DNA of 64,000 nucleotides from Mansonella perstans (GCA_037074765.1 JBAMDO010000048.1:62001-126000); one strand, 5' to 3'. Positions 1 to 13,875 are shown, counted from the stretch's first letter. Notes: a model not told the origin generated them from the letters alone. Program-made: numbers and translations.

Positions 1-81
1 AGCTCTTTTTCTGTGCACTATAAGTCCTGGAGACACAGACTGATAAGATCCATGATTTTTGAATGGAAAGATTTCTTCCAG

Positions 82-913
82 GTTTTCACCTTTTCATGCC
101 TTTGCTTTTGCGATATCAACAGCAGTAGTTGGAATGGTAACGTTATGGATTGGTTGTAATCCATTAACAGCAGCACTTGGTTTACTCAATGCATTTTTAT
201 ATGCAGGTTCATTTAATCTTTTCTGTAATTTACTCTAACATGTATTCTTCTTATCCTTGCAAATATACGATGCATTTCAGCTGTTATCTCTATACTGGTT
301 TTTACAGGTGTGTATACGCCAATGAAACGTTATAGTATTGGGTGCACGTGGGTTGGAGCTATTGTGGGTGCCATGCCACCTCTAATGGGTTACGCTGGTG
401 CCACAGGATCAATTGAACCTGCTTCTTTAGTACTGGCTGCCTTATTATATTGTTGGCAGTTCCCACATTTCAATGCACTCAGTTGGAATTTGCGTTCTGA
501 TTATACTCGTGCCGGTTATCGAGTTATGTGTGCAGTTAATCAAAGGCTTTGTCGATTCACTTCGCTCAGGTAATATTTACTTATTAGTTTCATTACAATT
601 CATTATCATTTTTTAATGTTATGATCATTATTAAATATTTTATTAAGACTTTATCGCCGGTTTCAGGTACTCAGTGGTAATTTTATTGCTTTGCTCACTG
701 GGAGCACCCCTAGCAAATTTGACGAAATGGTTTTTTGCTATCGAATCGCTTCCACTCAACGGTTTACTGCTTTATCTTTCCTATAAATTTTATCGGCATC
801 CAGATGCTAAAACATCAAGGACACTTTTCCATTACACTCTCCTCCATCTGCCTTTAATTATGATGTTAATGGTAGTAAGCAAATTTGGCGATGGTCCAAA
901 TGGTTTTGAGTAA
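82..913 (+). CDS. cox-10: COX10, protoheme IX farnesyltransferase (heme O synthase), 3' part only
   Basis: Last three exons of a gene that begins before the window: 82-206, 308-569 and 667-913, ending in TAA. All junctions are GT-AG and the phases agree. COX10 is a polytopic inner-mitochondrial-membrane UbiA-family prenyltransferase that adds a farnesyl group to heme B to make heme O, the precursor of heme A for cytochrome c oxidase. The visible protein carries family blocks near the C-terminal half, including VYTPMKR, TWVGAIVGAMPPLMG, WQFPHFNALSW and the final HLPLIMML, in the same order as human COX10. Several hydrophobic segments are present, as expected. The tail after the last membrane segment is short, VSKFGDGPNGFE. 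A possible AATAAA polyadenylation signal lies at 1045-1050. The catalytic NDxxDxxxD motif of the N-terminal half is outside the window. Identity is secure; the 5' part is missing. Confidence 0.93.
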
Positions 914-3162
914 TGGCTATGCTTTGTTGCTTTTTTCGCAATGCAATAATGACCGCTTTAATCAGTCTTATTACTTGATAGGATATTAATTCATTGCAAA
1001 CAATATAGTAAAGTAATACTTCACTACTAGATAAACTAATAAGTAATAAATTCTAAATTTTAGCAGACACTAGCAGTGGTGTTTGATAGAACAGACTTCT
1101 TTTTCATCTGACAGCTGTACTTAATTCTGGCAACATATATAAGCAAAGAAAAATGGTACTGTGAGGTATTTCTTGTTAATAGGCATAAGATGCAAGAAAG
1201 TGCTTCTTTAATGATCTGTCAAAATTTGACACCAGAATCTAATATGTAACTTAACTCAGTTTCATGCTTTATTTCATCTACCTTCTACTTGTTTGTCCTG
1301 AATTTCAGTTGAATTATTACATCATCTTGTTATATTCAACGCGTGATAGAGTATGGTATTGTTAGATAGAGATTTTTTCCAACATAATTTTTCGTACTCA
1401 GTGATAATAGCGTTAAATGTGATAATAGCTTGCCGAATCACAAAATTAGTCGTGATGTTGTAGAACATGAAAGATCTAATTTTAGCGTTTTAGTTTTTCA
1501 TTTTCATTGAAATTCTTCGAAGCTACAGGGAGTATCAATAAATATTGAGCTAAGTAAAATGTAAACTTGATTGGCTTAAGGATTACTATTGCCGGTTAGA
1601 TGTTAAGGACTGCTAAGTCAGTTGCGCTAAAAAAGTGGAATTGCACTACAGAACCTAACCAAAATAAAAACTCTTTGTACGATTTCGAGAAATGTTTGCT
1701 GCACAATCACTAATATGAGGGCAGATTACGGAACAATGCCGGACGGAAAAAACTGAATTGCATGCCGCCGAGCACAGTCACTGTGCCAAACCAAAGCTTC
1801 TTCAGGATTTTTTGTCAGACTAATGGAAGAATGGGCCAGCTATTAATTAATCAATTTTCTTAAGACCTAATAAGCATATGAGGTTAACCCCGGACAGTTT
1901 GACCAAAAAGTACATGGGTGTTGAGCGATTCTTGAAGCAAGCTGACCCTTATTATTGTTATCAGTTGTAAAAATTAGCCGTTAACCATCTCAAAAGTCCC
2001 AAGAGACCGACCGTGAAGCATTCCTTGAAACATCGTTATAAACTATAATTGAAACAGTTATCGTAAACTTGTGCGAGCTTTACAGGCATTGTGGAATCAT
2101 AGTGTTGTGTTGATAAGATAGAGAAGGCTTAAGGGATTATTTGGACAGAAATACTGCATTTTTGTATTTTAAACAAAAAATCTTGGAAGTGAGAATTTTG
2201 TGATCGATACGCAAAAATTTATATGCAGAGCATCTTGCTATTCGAATGAATTGAGAAATATCGTTTTTTTCCACGGTGATTTTTAAGAGTTATTAGTATT
2301 TGTTCTAAATGACCAAAATTCTTCCTTAAGCCTTCTCTACTGTGGGCAATTTTCATTGTTTCCAACTAAATAGAAATGATCTTGCTTGAAGGTGCAGAAT
2401 TATTTGAGTTAGCAGAAATATTCTGCTTACTATAAAAAATATAGTCTAATTCGAAAAGTGAACTTTTGTAACAGAAAATTTATATTTGATAAAATCAAAG
2501 ATCACACTAATAGTTAATTATAATTACTAATTTCTCTATTTGTTCATATATATATATGTAAAAGCAAATTCAGGAAAATGAATCATTGCTCTTTGATAAC
2601 AAGAAATTTGTTTACACGTAAGAATCATTGCAATGAACATAACGAACAAAGATTGCCTTGCTATAGAAATGGTGTGGTAAACTTGCAAAGTTTACGGATC
2701 AACCGTTGCAGGAGGTGACTGATCCCTCGAACAGAAAACATGGCCTTTTATGCTTTTATTATTGCTTGTCGCATCTTTCTAATTAGAATTAGAGTTAAAT
2801 TTTCCATTCGTTATTTGCTGGCACGAATTATGCTAAATCCATGATGCTTTTATGCTTTCTAATACAAATGATATTTGCTGCAATTTTTCCACCGCTTCTT
2901 TTTGATCGATGATATAACGACATATCATTTGATACATTGGAAAAAGGAGCAGAGAAAAAAAAAAAAAAAAAAAAAATTCACATGAACTTTTGGCATATAA
3001 ACATTGCTATAGCAATTTAATGTATCCTAGCAAATGTTTCATCAAAAACTTTCAAAAATCATTCCATTTTAAACTTATCATATGAGCCAAGTGGCGCTAT
3101 GTGGTTGGCTGCAATGATTTAGAAGGTGGGGCGAATTAGTCAATGGTTTCTATGAGCCCTGC
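914..3162. other. Intergenic stretch between COX10 and MGAT4
   Basis: No coding exon could be supported on either strand. It holds an A-run near 2957-2976, a TATATATA run near 2550, and a perfect 16-bp inverted repeat (arms 2119-2134 and 2324-2339). A pyrimidine-poor but possible acceptor, TTTAG at 3118-3122, lies shortly before the first ATGs of the next gene. A nine-codon upstream ORF starts at 3142 and is out of frame with the main gene. Confidence 0.5.
2119..2339. repeat. Inverted repeat with 16-bp perfect arms around a 189-bp centre
   Basis: The arm TAGAGAAGGCTTAAGG at 2119-2134 has an exact reverse complement at 2324-2339. The match stops sharply at both ends. I see no clear target-site duplication outside the arms and no coding sequence inside, so a small non-autonomous DNA transposon (MITE-like) is only one possibility; a chance or structural inverted repeat is another. 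Confidence 0.4.
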
Positions 3163-3210
3163 ATGTTTTTAACTGGCCACATGGAGTATGGATGTAGAGT
3201 TGAGGACGGT

Positions 3211-6200
3211 ATGCGATGGTTATATGTTTATTTGTTACGTCGATTACTTGTGGTTCTTTGGATTGCAACATTTCTAATTGGTATTACTGTTTATTCGCTA
3301 AATAAATACAATAATACAGTGGATCATGATATTCAATTAAATTTTAAAAATCGCTTACAAAGGTTACAAGATGATCTAAAAAGGGTTTGTTTTTTTATTA
3401 TTGTTTATATTTTAATATGATTCTTCAAAAAAAAAAAAAAAAATCTTCATATCTATATTTATTATCAAATTTCTTCATTTTATCCATTTTTTATTCAAAC
3501 TTTTTACTCTTAAAATCAAAAAAGTATGTATATGTTAGATTTTATCAATGTAAATTACCATATTTCAAGCATTTTTCACTTATCATATATTAAAATTTCA
3601 TGTAGTATTCATAGATTTCTATAAGATAACAATTTAGACGCAAAGGTTGTTAAAGGATCGAGATCGGAAATGTTACTTATCGCATAATTTGCCGAAATTA
3701 TTGGCTAATGATTCGAAGGTAAGTGAAAGCCCTTCTTCTTCTATTCTTACTGATATTTTTCATCCTTATTATTTCTTTAAAATTCATTTTGTAGTATTTC
3801 TGAAAATCATAAACTTGTGAACGCAACATCCATATTTGCGTTTTAAATAGTAAGAGGGCGAAAAAGAGATTGTTGATTAATTCGTTTTCCCATATGTGCT
3901 CATCTTTTACCGATTTATTTGTAAAGATAGGTTGACAGAGTTCATTCGAGATTCATGAAATCAATAAAAGTTATCGGAATGGTTGATAAAAGTTGAAAAA
4001 ATTGGTTATAATTGATTTATGAAATATGTAATAAAGAAATAGATCAATTTGACAAAAGTTTTTTTTTTTTTTTTTTGGAGTAGCTATTTGAGCCTGTATC
4101 GTGAAATTTGTTTGTATCCGTAATTTGTTTTCAGAAATTGGCATTACCATTACCAACATTTATTGACTTTTTGCCTCATCTCTATGCTGTTCCAAATAGC
4201 GCATTGAATGCTGCATTAATTTATCCAAGTAATTTCTCAAGGATTACAAAGACGGATCTTGTTATTGGCATACCAACAGTTCCTCGACTCAATGTACATG
4301 GTTTAATTGACGAATTAAACTCCCATAAGTGTACTATTGTCAAAAAATTCCCTTTTATTTGAATGACTAGATTTATCGCTAAAATAATATATGAAGAATT
4401 TGTTATATTTAGCAGTCTTACTTGATACCGACGCTACAATCGTTGATCGGAGGAATAGCAAGGGATGAAATTAAGATGGTTACCATTATTGTCCTCATCT
4501 CTGACGGCAAAGGTCCAAATTCATCATTCGTAAAATATCAGTGCGCTTCACTGCAATCAGAATTTCCGAATGAAATAAACTCTGGTTTACTAACGGTATG
4601 TTTCGTTTCGAATTTTCTTTAGTTTCCCGACAAAAATGGTTTTTACGTATAATTGAACTGTAAGCTTGAGAAGCTTTTTTGATTTACTAGGAAATGTACA
4701 AAATTTTTTCTCATTATCTCAAGTTGCGCTGAAATCTGACGCACTGAATTTGTCGGTTTGATTTCTTTTTAATTCAGCTTACTCAATCTTGAGCGAAATA
4801 AAGCACCGTTTTTATGTCCTAGTAATTTTCTTTCAGGTTATTGTACCACCTACTGAGTGGTATTCTGATTTATATTCTGTCACTCCTACTTTTAACGATT
4901 CTCCAGAACGGATGTACTGGCGTACGAAACAGAATCTAGATTATATGTATTTAATGTTATATTCTCAGCAGCGAGGTGAGTTTCGGTCAGAACATGTTAA
5001 TATTACGTTAAGATTATTATTCAAATTTTAATGAGCGAAGAATTTTAGATGAAATATTGTTTCAGGTGAATATTATTTACAGCTAGAGGATGATGTACTC
5101 GCAAAAGCTGGATATGTCAGTCGGATCAGAAATTTTATTGATGGACGAATAACTGATGATTGGTTCATGCTTGAGTTTTCATCTTTAGGCTTCATTGGGA
5201 AACTTTTTCGAACCTCCGATCTCACATTATTACTACAGTTCATCGCAATGTTCCATAAACAGAAACCAGTTGACTGGTTGTTAGATCTGCTGTTTGTAAA
5301 TCGATATTGCCATCCGGAGAAGTCCCCGAAGCATTGTGCTGAGGTTTTTATAAATATCAGTCCCAAGTTATAAAATATTATGGTAGCTTTGTTACAGAGG
5401 ATATTTCATAAGACTCTAGCGGTACCGTGCGCAAGTACATAATGTTTATAGACTGACAACCTTGCTGTTTCATTAGAAAATGCTGTAGTCATATTACAAC
5501 TTGCAGAGCATACTTCAGTAATGTCAAAATAATTGTATCTGCCAGTTTCGTTTTAGAAACTCCAGAATATATTGCTTGCTATCCAAAACTATGTTTACTT
5601 TCTCACTTTTCGGTTTTGAGGTGCGTCGGTTATTTACAGTTAAGGTTCCTTAAAATTTCATTTTGAAATGTGATTGGATCAAGATGTTATTCTTGAGAGT
5701 TTTTCAGTTACCTTTTTAAATGCAGATTATCCAGATGCGTAAAAGAGATTGTTTTAGGGTTTCTTTTGCAGCGTTTGTGATGACAGTACTCTTTTAAGCA
5801 CATACTGGCTTCTACAATCCTGATACTTCGTTCATTTAAAAAGCGTCTTTTTTAAATTTTTGTTATTCATAAAGAATCTTCATCTTTTTTCAGATTGCGA
5901 AGCAGCACCGTATCCGTCATCGACCCTCTCTTTTCCAGCATATGGGTGTTTATTCGTCACTGGCAGGGAAAGTGCAGAAATTACGAGAAAGAGATTTCGG
6001 TAAAGCACAGCTTTATATACCACATCGCGATAATCCTCCCGCTAAGATCACCACAACGCTTAAAACTTATATGCTGTTTGGTGAGTCATTTGTTTTCCGT
6101 GGTAAAATTAAAAGGAATCTTTTAACTGTTTAAATTATTCCAAACAGCATTTCATAGTTCTCATTTATTTATGTCTGTTGGATTGATGTGCAGGTAAATG

Positions 6201-6717
6201 GCATTCGGTTTTTTGCTACTCTGGAAGAACTGAGAATTAAGGTAGAAAAAATCTTCTGTTTTTTCAATATTGTGAAAGTTTTTTGTTTCAGATATTGAAA
6301 ATGCTTATATCGGCAGCAATTACTATTGGGCTTTTGCTCCAGTTGCTCAGGATTACATATTATTCGAATTTTATTCTGCGGTTACTTTGATCGGTTCGTT
6401 AACCATAGTTTTAATTCGATACATAGTTAGTTTTGATTCGTATACAGTCTTATTGTCAATTAAACATAAGTATTTAAGGAATTGTTATTCGTACTGGCAA
6501 CCCTGAACATCAATATGACATATTGAATGAAAATGCAGAAGTGCTGCTGAGGAAAGTGGATGAGGATAATTTCACATCCGTTGCCCGCTTCAATGAACGT
6601 GGTACTATAAGGGTCGATTTCAATGAGAGCATCAGAGTGACTTCATTGAAAATCGAAATTCTTGAGGGAAGTTCCAACTGGCTCATTATCAATGAAATGC
6701 ATATCATTGTAGAATAA
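3211..6717 (+). CDS. mgat-4: MGAT4-type alpha-1,3-mannosyl-glycoprotein 4-beta-N-acetylglucosaminyltransferase (GnT-IV)
   Basis: Nine exons: 3211-3384, 3638-3718, 4135-4293, 4413-4595, 4837-4975, 5066-5343, 5894-6080, 6292-6393 and 6479-6717. All junctions are GT-AG with consistent phase, giving 513 residues plus stop, close to human MGAT4A/B. The enzyme adds GlcNAc in beta-1,4 linkage to the alpha-1,3 mannose arm of N-glycans in the Golgi. The N-terminus is a type II signal anchor (about residues 11-31, [17 protein letters not shown]) followed by a charged stem. The glycosyltransferase family 54 core follows: [22 protein letters not shown], the metal-binding EDD at about 253-255 in [23 protein letters not shown] and KPVDWLLD. 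The C-terminal domain ([15 protein letters not shown], then [11 protein letters not shown]) matches the C-terminal domain of vertebrate MGAT4. In-frame ATGs at 3163 and 3181 would add 16 or 10 residues; 3211 was chosen because it best matches the family's short cytoplasmic tail. Confidence 0.92.
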
Positions 6718-8042
6718 GATTGCTATATGACTCATTTTTAAAGATTCTGTAAGTAGCTGTGACATATGATTTCTTGTTTAGGTGCTATCATAACTGTTTT
6801 TTTTTTAGTACTCTGCCTATATTTGATCTGCATGAATTGCTCCTACTTCACTATCTAACCCATTTTAAAATTAACTGTTGAACTATTTTTGATGAGTTTT
6901 TTTTTTATGCAGAGAATTGTTTATTTTGTAAGATGGAATACATTTTATGTGATCTATTACACTCATGAATTTCTATTCAAACATATTTGTTTTTTGAGCT
7001 TGGTACAGAGGTCAAAGTGTATACTATTTCTCTTATGTAAAAAACTATTAACCAGTGGTTAATGTTCACTCGTTTGCGTTAGTTTATAACGTATGTACTG
7101 ATTGTATGCAAGTGTGCACTACTCATTCATACATTTTTGCTGTCAGTAAATTTTCATCGTAGTTTTCTTTTGCCTTCGAACAATCAATGTTACCATCTCT
7201 ACTTATATATCATGCACAAATTTTATTGGGCTTGATTTCTTCAGGTTGTGACAATGATGCGCAAACGTGTTATATGTTGTTCTTTGGTATTGCAAATGAA
7301 GCTGTTTTAGTAATAGAAGTGATGGGTGTAGAGAATGTCTGCTGCAATGCCTGCTGTCCTTGTCTTTCCAGTAGTAATAATTTAGGTAGACACTGATAGC
7401 GGCTTATCAATTAGAAAAGGGAAAAGTGGTAGTCCAAAGAGTAGAGATAAATGTTCAACGGTTGTTCAAACGTGGACATTTCTCGTACAGTTAGTCTTCT
7501 TGAACCTTCTCGTTATTTTTTCAGTTTTTTGCGAAGCGAATGTGCGACAAAAATTGATTAGCAAGACCAGTGCAATTGCCCCATTCTGCTTTATTAGTGA
7601 ACCTCCGCTTATTGTTTTCAGAGGTTCTTGATTAATCAAAAGGTTGAACTTCATTAGCCCTAATTTTTAACACATTGATTCTTTGACAATAAAGTAAAAC
7701 TTTTTATGGTGTCAAAATTTATTTGAACACATGTTTTTTATGTTAATATTGCTTTATAGAATATTCATGAAATTTTACTGTTTGATTGATTAGAACCATA
7801 AAATCTCTTCCATACGCAGTTATTTCTAGACAACCGGTTTTGCTGAATTCAGAAAGTGAAGTGGTTGTTTTACGATAACTCACTAGAATAATTTCGTGAT
7901 GATCACGAGTCACGTCTATGTCCTAATTAAAATGATGATACTTTTAACAGCAGCTATGGTATATGACATCTTTTATAGAATCGTTAATAAATTAATTGAT
8001 AGCATTCATAGTATAATGGTATATAGTGTTTTAGGGTAATCA
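6718..8042. other. Intergenic stretch between MGAT4 and the acyl-CoA reductase
   Basis: AT-rich sequence with short chance ORFs only. A TTTTAG acceptor ending at 8034 sits 8 bases before the next start codon and could be a spliced-leader addition site for the acyl-CoA reductase mRNA. Otherwise nothing recognisable. Confidence 0.45.
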
Positions 8043-11000
8043 ATGGGACACAGTCAGCAAGTGGCGGATATATACGCGGGCCAGAGTATATTAGTCACTG
8101 GTGCTAGCGGTTTTCTTGGCAAAGTTCTTATCGAAAAATTATTGTATTCAGTGGAGTCATTAAAAAATATTTACTTGTTGATTCGTCCAAAAAATGGACT
8201 TGGTCCAAAGCAACGAATGGAAACAATTATTCAGGTTTGTATTACCTATCAAGCAAGGGATGTCAAATGTGAGGAATTTGAGGTATGAGATTGATGCAGT
8301 TTTTATTGATGCATTCTTTAGACATTTTTTTACGCGGGCATTTGGTGTCAAAAATGTTGATAAAATATATTCTTCTTTATAGTTTCAATCTTGCAGAATC
8401 CTTTGTTCGACCGACTGCGTCGGTACAATCCTCGAGTATTCTCTAAATTGATTCCAGTTGGTGGTGACATTATGGAAGAAGGTTTGGGCCTCAATCAACT
8501 GGATATGCAAACTATCTGTGATGAAGTTTCGATCGGTATGTTGGTGATGAAACCATTTTGTAGAATTTTATCTCACAGCAATTTGTTTCAGTGTTCCATT
8601 GTGCGGCAACTGTGAAGTTTGATGAAGCCTTACGGATATCTATAGAAATGAATGTTCTCGGAACACAGCGACTTGTTGCTCTTTGTCATATGATAAAAAA
8701 TCTACTTGTGAGTTCTCTTCTTTCATTCTGTTTATCTTGTACCAGGTTTTTAGACACTTTCTGCAGTCCTGTTGCAGGTACTGGTTCATGTCAGTACAGC
8801 ATATGCAAATTGTGACAAATCGGAGATACTAGAGATAGTGTATCCACCTCCTGTGCCGCCAAATAAACTTTTCGAGGCGATCGATTGGATGGATGATGTA
8901 GTAATTGATGCCATCACGCCACATTTGCTTGGTAAACGGCCGAACACTTACACTCTAACAAAAGCTCTTGCTGAGGTTCGTTAATCGCAAATATGTATGG
9001 CCATAAGTTTCATAGTTCTTTCGGATCTGCTTATTAAGGAGAAAATGGCGTATAAACAAAGCACATAGGTAATGCGAAAAATATCTAATAGATTAAGGAT
9101 CAAACAGATGTAGGGGATCAATGTAGTGATGTTTATAGGACAGACGCATTGTCAAGAACTTTCTTTGAGCTAATTATTGATGATGCTGCTCAGAATTGGA
9201 GCTTTTTACATGAAAAATTTAGTTCCAGAAGATGAAATTTGTTCAATGATGTATGTTATTTAAATTGGTCGTTAGAAATTTTCGTCAGTTTTGATGAAAC
9301 AGTAGAGTCATTTAAGAAATCAGGATTAAATGTTTTGGAATTATGGTCATATATTTAAGTATTTTATAAATGAACACTAATATTTTGATATTATTGAAGG
9401 CATTACGGATGATTTTAAATTAAAAATATTGACAAGTAATAGGTTTTATCTCTTAATGCTGATATTTTCGGTATGTCTCTAATTCTATTTTTTCTTTTTT
9501 TTTTTAGGTGCAGCTAATGGAAGATGCAAGACGGTTACCCGTAATTATTGTGAGGCCGTCAATAATAGGAGCCATGTGGCGAGATCCCCTTCCTGGTTGG
9601 ACAGATAATTACAATGGACCAACAGGAATTTTTGCTGCTGTGGGTTTCATTTCACTAATAACAGGAATGCATCAGCGTCATCTTGTTTTTCCTCAATTTT
9701 TTCCAGTTGTGGTGAAATTAGTAACTTTCGCGTTCCATCCATTCCTACATCAAGGATGCTACTAGTTAGATGTCATCTTACTGTTAATTCTTAATTGATT
9801 CCAAGGCATTCATTCAGTCTGAATTTTGTTTCCAAGAAATTCAGCGTGATATTGAATTTTGCAGTCGATATGACGTTAAGCCCACTTTGTCTGCAAATGG
9901 GAACAGATTGTGTTTTATAGTGCGGCAAGGGTGTATTAACAAACATGTGTGGTAGCAGCTCAGCGAAAGCGGATATAATACCAGTCGACATTGTTTCGAA
10001 TTTGATGATCGTTGCTGCGGCTCACAGAACTTACACCGAGTAAAATTTGCGAAATGATTTCTTCAGTTATGTTGTTATCAGAAGATAATTTAATAAAAAA
10101 TGAAACTATGTAAATGTTTAGGTATGAATCAATGCCGGTGATACACTGCTGTTCAGGAGCTTTGAATCCCGTTCAGTGGGATTTTATTGTTAATTTCATT
10201 GAGCGCTTTTTCCGCACTTATCCACTGAATGAATGCTATCGTATCCCTTCAACTCACTTTCACTCCTCTAGACTTTTGTTCGAATTCAATTTTTATCTGA
10301 AGCATATGGGTCCCGCTTATCTTGTCGACCTTCTGAACGCTTTTTGGGGTCCAAAAATAAGGTAGTTTTTTGACAAAACTTCTTGACTTTTGCTTATATC
10401 ATTTTCTTTCGCCGCTTTTTTTTTTTTTTGCAGATTTACTCGTATCTATCAGAAAGTTTTGAGATTAGTTGAAACACTGCATTATTTTACAACTCGAGGT
10501 TGGGATTTCGATTCCAAAGGTCTCATTGAGTTGTGGGAAACAACTTCGGAAGAAGACAAAAAAGTTGGTTTATTATATTCTTATGTGTTCCCTTATTATA
10601 TTTTCTCATGATTAATTTTTTGCATTAAACATCTCCGTGTATTACCATTTCGAGAATTACACAGGTTTGGTTTGAATTCACTTGAATTCACCTGTACATT
10701 ATAATTCACACGTTTTCGAAGTATATTGAACATGAGCAGATCATTTTTAAAACTTTCCGGTACTATTATTTATGATATAGCATAACGAAGATATGATTTT
10801 CTATTACTTTACAGATTTTCAATTTTGATATACGACAACTGGATTGGGATTCATACTTGTTCGACTACCTCATGGGCGTTAAGCGATACGTCGTTAAAGA
10901 TCGTTTGGAAGAGCTTCCAAAAGCAAGACGAAATCTTTCCTGGTATGCAGACCTTAGAACAACTATTTTCAACTTATAAATGTATCTTTAGAACAACCAT

Positions 11001-11426
11001 CTTCAACTTATGAATGTATTTTTTGTATTTTTTTTTCAGGTTGAAGCTATATGCTGCAATTTTCACCGCTCTAATTTGGTGGATTTCCGTACGTATATTT
11101 GCAAGGTTAATTAATTCAGTTTTTTTTTTTCTGTTATTTCATGAGGAGAAGAAGGAAAAAGGTCGTCAGCAGAATAGCAAACTCTTCAGTTATTGGTACA
11201 TTATAGGTCTAACCGAAATAATATATTCCACTCCGGAAGTTACATGTTGGTGTCGTAGTTACACCGTAGTTATATTTACATTTCCAGACGGCGTTCTAGG
11301 AGATATCGTTGGTTTGGTGGGGGTATCGGGTTTCTGTTGACGTATATTTGGTCAAATTACAATTTTCGTGCACCAGTTCGCTTGAAAAGTCTGGAAGAAT
11401 ATATGCAAAGAACAAGTTTTAAGTGA
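8043..11426 (+). CDS. Fatty acyl-CoA reductase (FAR), alcohol-forming
   Basis: Eleven exons: 8043-8234, 8397-8535, 8592-8707, 8778-8975, 9508-9639, 9921-10039, 10122-10361, 10434-10563, 10815-10942, 11040-11105 and 11288-11426. All are GT-AG and phase-consistent, giving 532 residues, the usual FAR length. FARs reduce long-chain acyl-CoA with NADPH to fatty alcohols used for ether lipids and waxes, on peroxisome or ER membranes. The N-terminal Rossmann domain carries TGASGFLG (residues 19-26) for NADPH, then the STAY block and the YTLTK active site (Tyr207, Lys211). The family markers [21 protein letters not shown] and [10 protein letters not shown] follow. The C-terminal FAR domain shows [10 protein letters not shown] and PKARRNLSW, then two hydrophobic segments ([18 protein letters not shown] and a second around [11 protein letters not shown]) before a short tail. 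The fourth intron (8976-9507) is the longest. Nematodes carry several FAR paralogues, so no one-to-one symbol is given. Confidence 0.95.
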
Positions 11427-13875
11427 ATCATTATGCTTAGCTGTTGAGCCACCGTGACAGGGATAAGTTGTTGAATTGGTATCTACACATTCCCTTAGTT
11501 CTCTCTTGTTTGTAAGTTAGACGATATTTATATTCTGCGATCGTCATCATTGTATTGTAGAAAGGTCGTCAACTTTCGAAGTTTTTATAACTAAAATTTT
11601 TACAAACAGTGTAAAGCTAACTGAAAGCTTCTTCAGAGCGATTTGTGATATTTACTGGCTAGTGCACTGTATATTAGGTCACCATCTGTTCTTTTAACTG
11701 CAGGGCAACAAAGGATTGCAATTTTACCTGTAGAAAGTGAAATTTTGATGTAATTAAAGCCTGTTTGGTTTACTGCAAACATCCAATTACTAATACATTT
11801 ATTTCCTCATATTCTTTCCCTAGTTTTTCGAATGCTTCCTCTATAGATTTCATTATTTTGGTTTTACCTATAATGTTTATGTAAGAATCTTGACACAAAG
11901 CTGATTGCCTCATTTGAATATTATTGGATGCTGTTTTTGTTTTTATGACTTTCAAGAATCTAGAATTTCTTCAGTGAACTGTCCAACTAAACATTTAATT
12001 GTTCATGACCTTTGTGGATGTCGGTGGAGTTACTTGCTTTAGTCCTAGTTATTAGACTATAGTTCTGGTTGGCCATACTTGGGCATATGTATTTAGCACT
12101 TTTTTTTATATAGAATTTTTGATAATAAGGTCATTTGTACTGAAGGTTCTTGTCACTGTTTCATGTAACAATCATGTTCTTTACAAAACTGTGAATCGTT
12201 CAAATTTTGTTCCACAGCTCTTATTATAAACTATAAAACGGGCATCATCAATTTTGTACAGAGGCTTATGTCAAACAGTGACCTGACTGCAGAACAAATA
12301 TAGGTCATATATATATGCGATGGTGTGCACATTATAAAGGCTGAAGAGAGGATAAATAGTCTTCATCGTTCATCGTAAGTTTTATGTTAATCGCACAGTG
12401 ATATCAGAAGATAATTGAAATGAACATCGAGTAATTCCTAATGTTCGATATTATGGAATATGAAGTTGAGATTAAAACACGAAGACTTGCTTGATTGCTT
12501 ATCTGAGCAATAATAATGTTGATGTTACTGTTGGTGTAGAAAGGAAGACATTGCACATGCATAACCAGGACTGAACTTAGTACTGAAATGTAACCTGCTT
12601 TGATTGATATGCTTTCACAAAACTTTACAGTGCTGTTGAAGAATTTTATCATAATGTTGATGAAGGAATTAGTGTCATGCGTTAACGACCTAATATAAAC
12701 TCAGTTATAGCTTTTTCTGTGTTTTCTATATGCTGATGTTTATTGTCGATTGAAATATCAAGTGTTCCCCTTTGAAATATTAATTCCCATAAAAACTGTT
12801 CTAGCCACTTTTGTACCTATAAATATAGTCAAACAATAATATAAATGATGTACAGAATTTTGATTCGATCTTTTAGATTCCCTTACCATTCATACTACAT
12901 TTTTTTTAGCAAGGAGTGTACTGAGATTTTCTATGATTTCTGTTAATCAATCTAGTCAACAGTACTTACTCCTTGATCATTATAGCCTTATGGCTTTAAT
13001 TTAATATACAATCTATAATACTACTTTAATAATAAATATTTAAAAATTTTGTCAGATGAGAAAAAAAGGTAAAAGAAACCCTGAGTGGTAAGTTTTGACT
13101 CTATAATACTTTAAATTAGCGTTATAATAATTTGCTGATGCTTAGTTTAAGCGCGATTTGGCTGAATGTAGAAAATGTGAAAAAGGACATGCAGCCGCTA
13201 TAATTTGATACAATCCACCAAAAAACACTCTGAATTTTCTACTAAATTTTATCATTGAGCCTGGAGATTAAAAATAATTTTTGCTGTTATAAAAGGGAGT
13301 TGAAAGAATTTTTCACGTAGTTTTTTTGACTCATCTCCCTTCCTTCAGAACATTGATTCTTAATGTTAGTTTGCAATGGAACTGTGCTTTTCCAATTTCT
13401 GGTTACGGGGCACATTGGTAATTTGAATGATATGAAGCAGTTGAACTGAGAAGTAGTTTAATTGACCAACGATGATGGTAGGAATTGTGAAGTTACTTCA
13501 CTAATCGAGAAATAAGTATCTCAACGATGATTTATTTCGGATTCAGAAATCAAGTCTGCACATAGGAAGTAGTAGTAGTAGCAATCTATAAGATAAGATA
13601 AGCTATAAAGAAGAGTATAACGTTGAAGTGCTGATATCGCAGAACGTTTTAAAAGTAATGTGATGCACTCAGAAAATGGTAAGATTATTTAGTAGACGAA
13701 AAATAATTCATTAAATTTGGCAAAAAATAAACCGATCTCTCAATTTCATATGCAAGGCATAATGTTTTCGCCATTTGCATTGTTTTCTCAAGTCCTTTCC
13801 TTGTAAGTTACATGTATATACCACTATAAAACGCAATGAACTTTGGCATTTTAAATGATATCAGAAGAATGTTAA

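Noticed and set aside
3387..3593. Plus-strand frame overlapping MGAT4 exon 1 and intron 1
   Set aside because: Lies in intron 1 and contains a poly-A derived lysine run.
6184..6241. Possible extra MGAT4 exon after a GCAG acceptor at 6192-6193
   Set aside because: It hits an in-frame stop, whereas direct joining of 6080 to 6292 restores the conserved protein sequence.
7187..7396. Cys-rich 69-codon plus-strand frame
   Set aside because: The cysteines cluster at the C-terminal end in no known spacing, and no partner exons or signal peptide were found.
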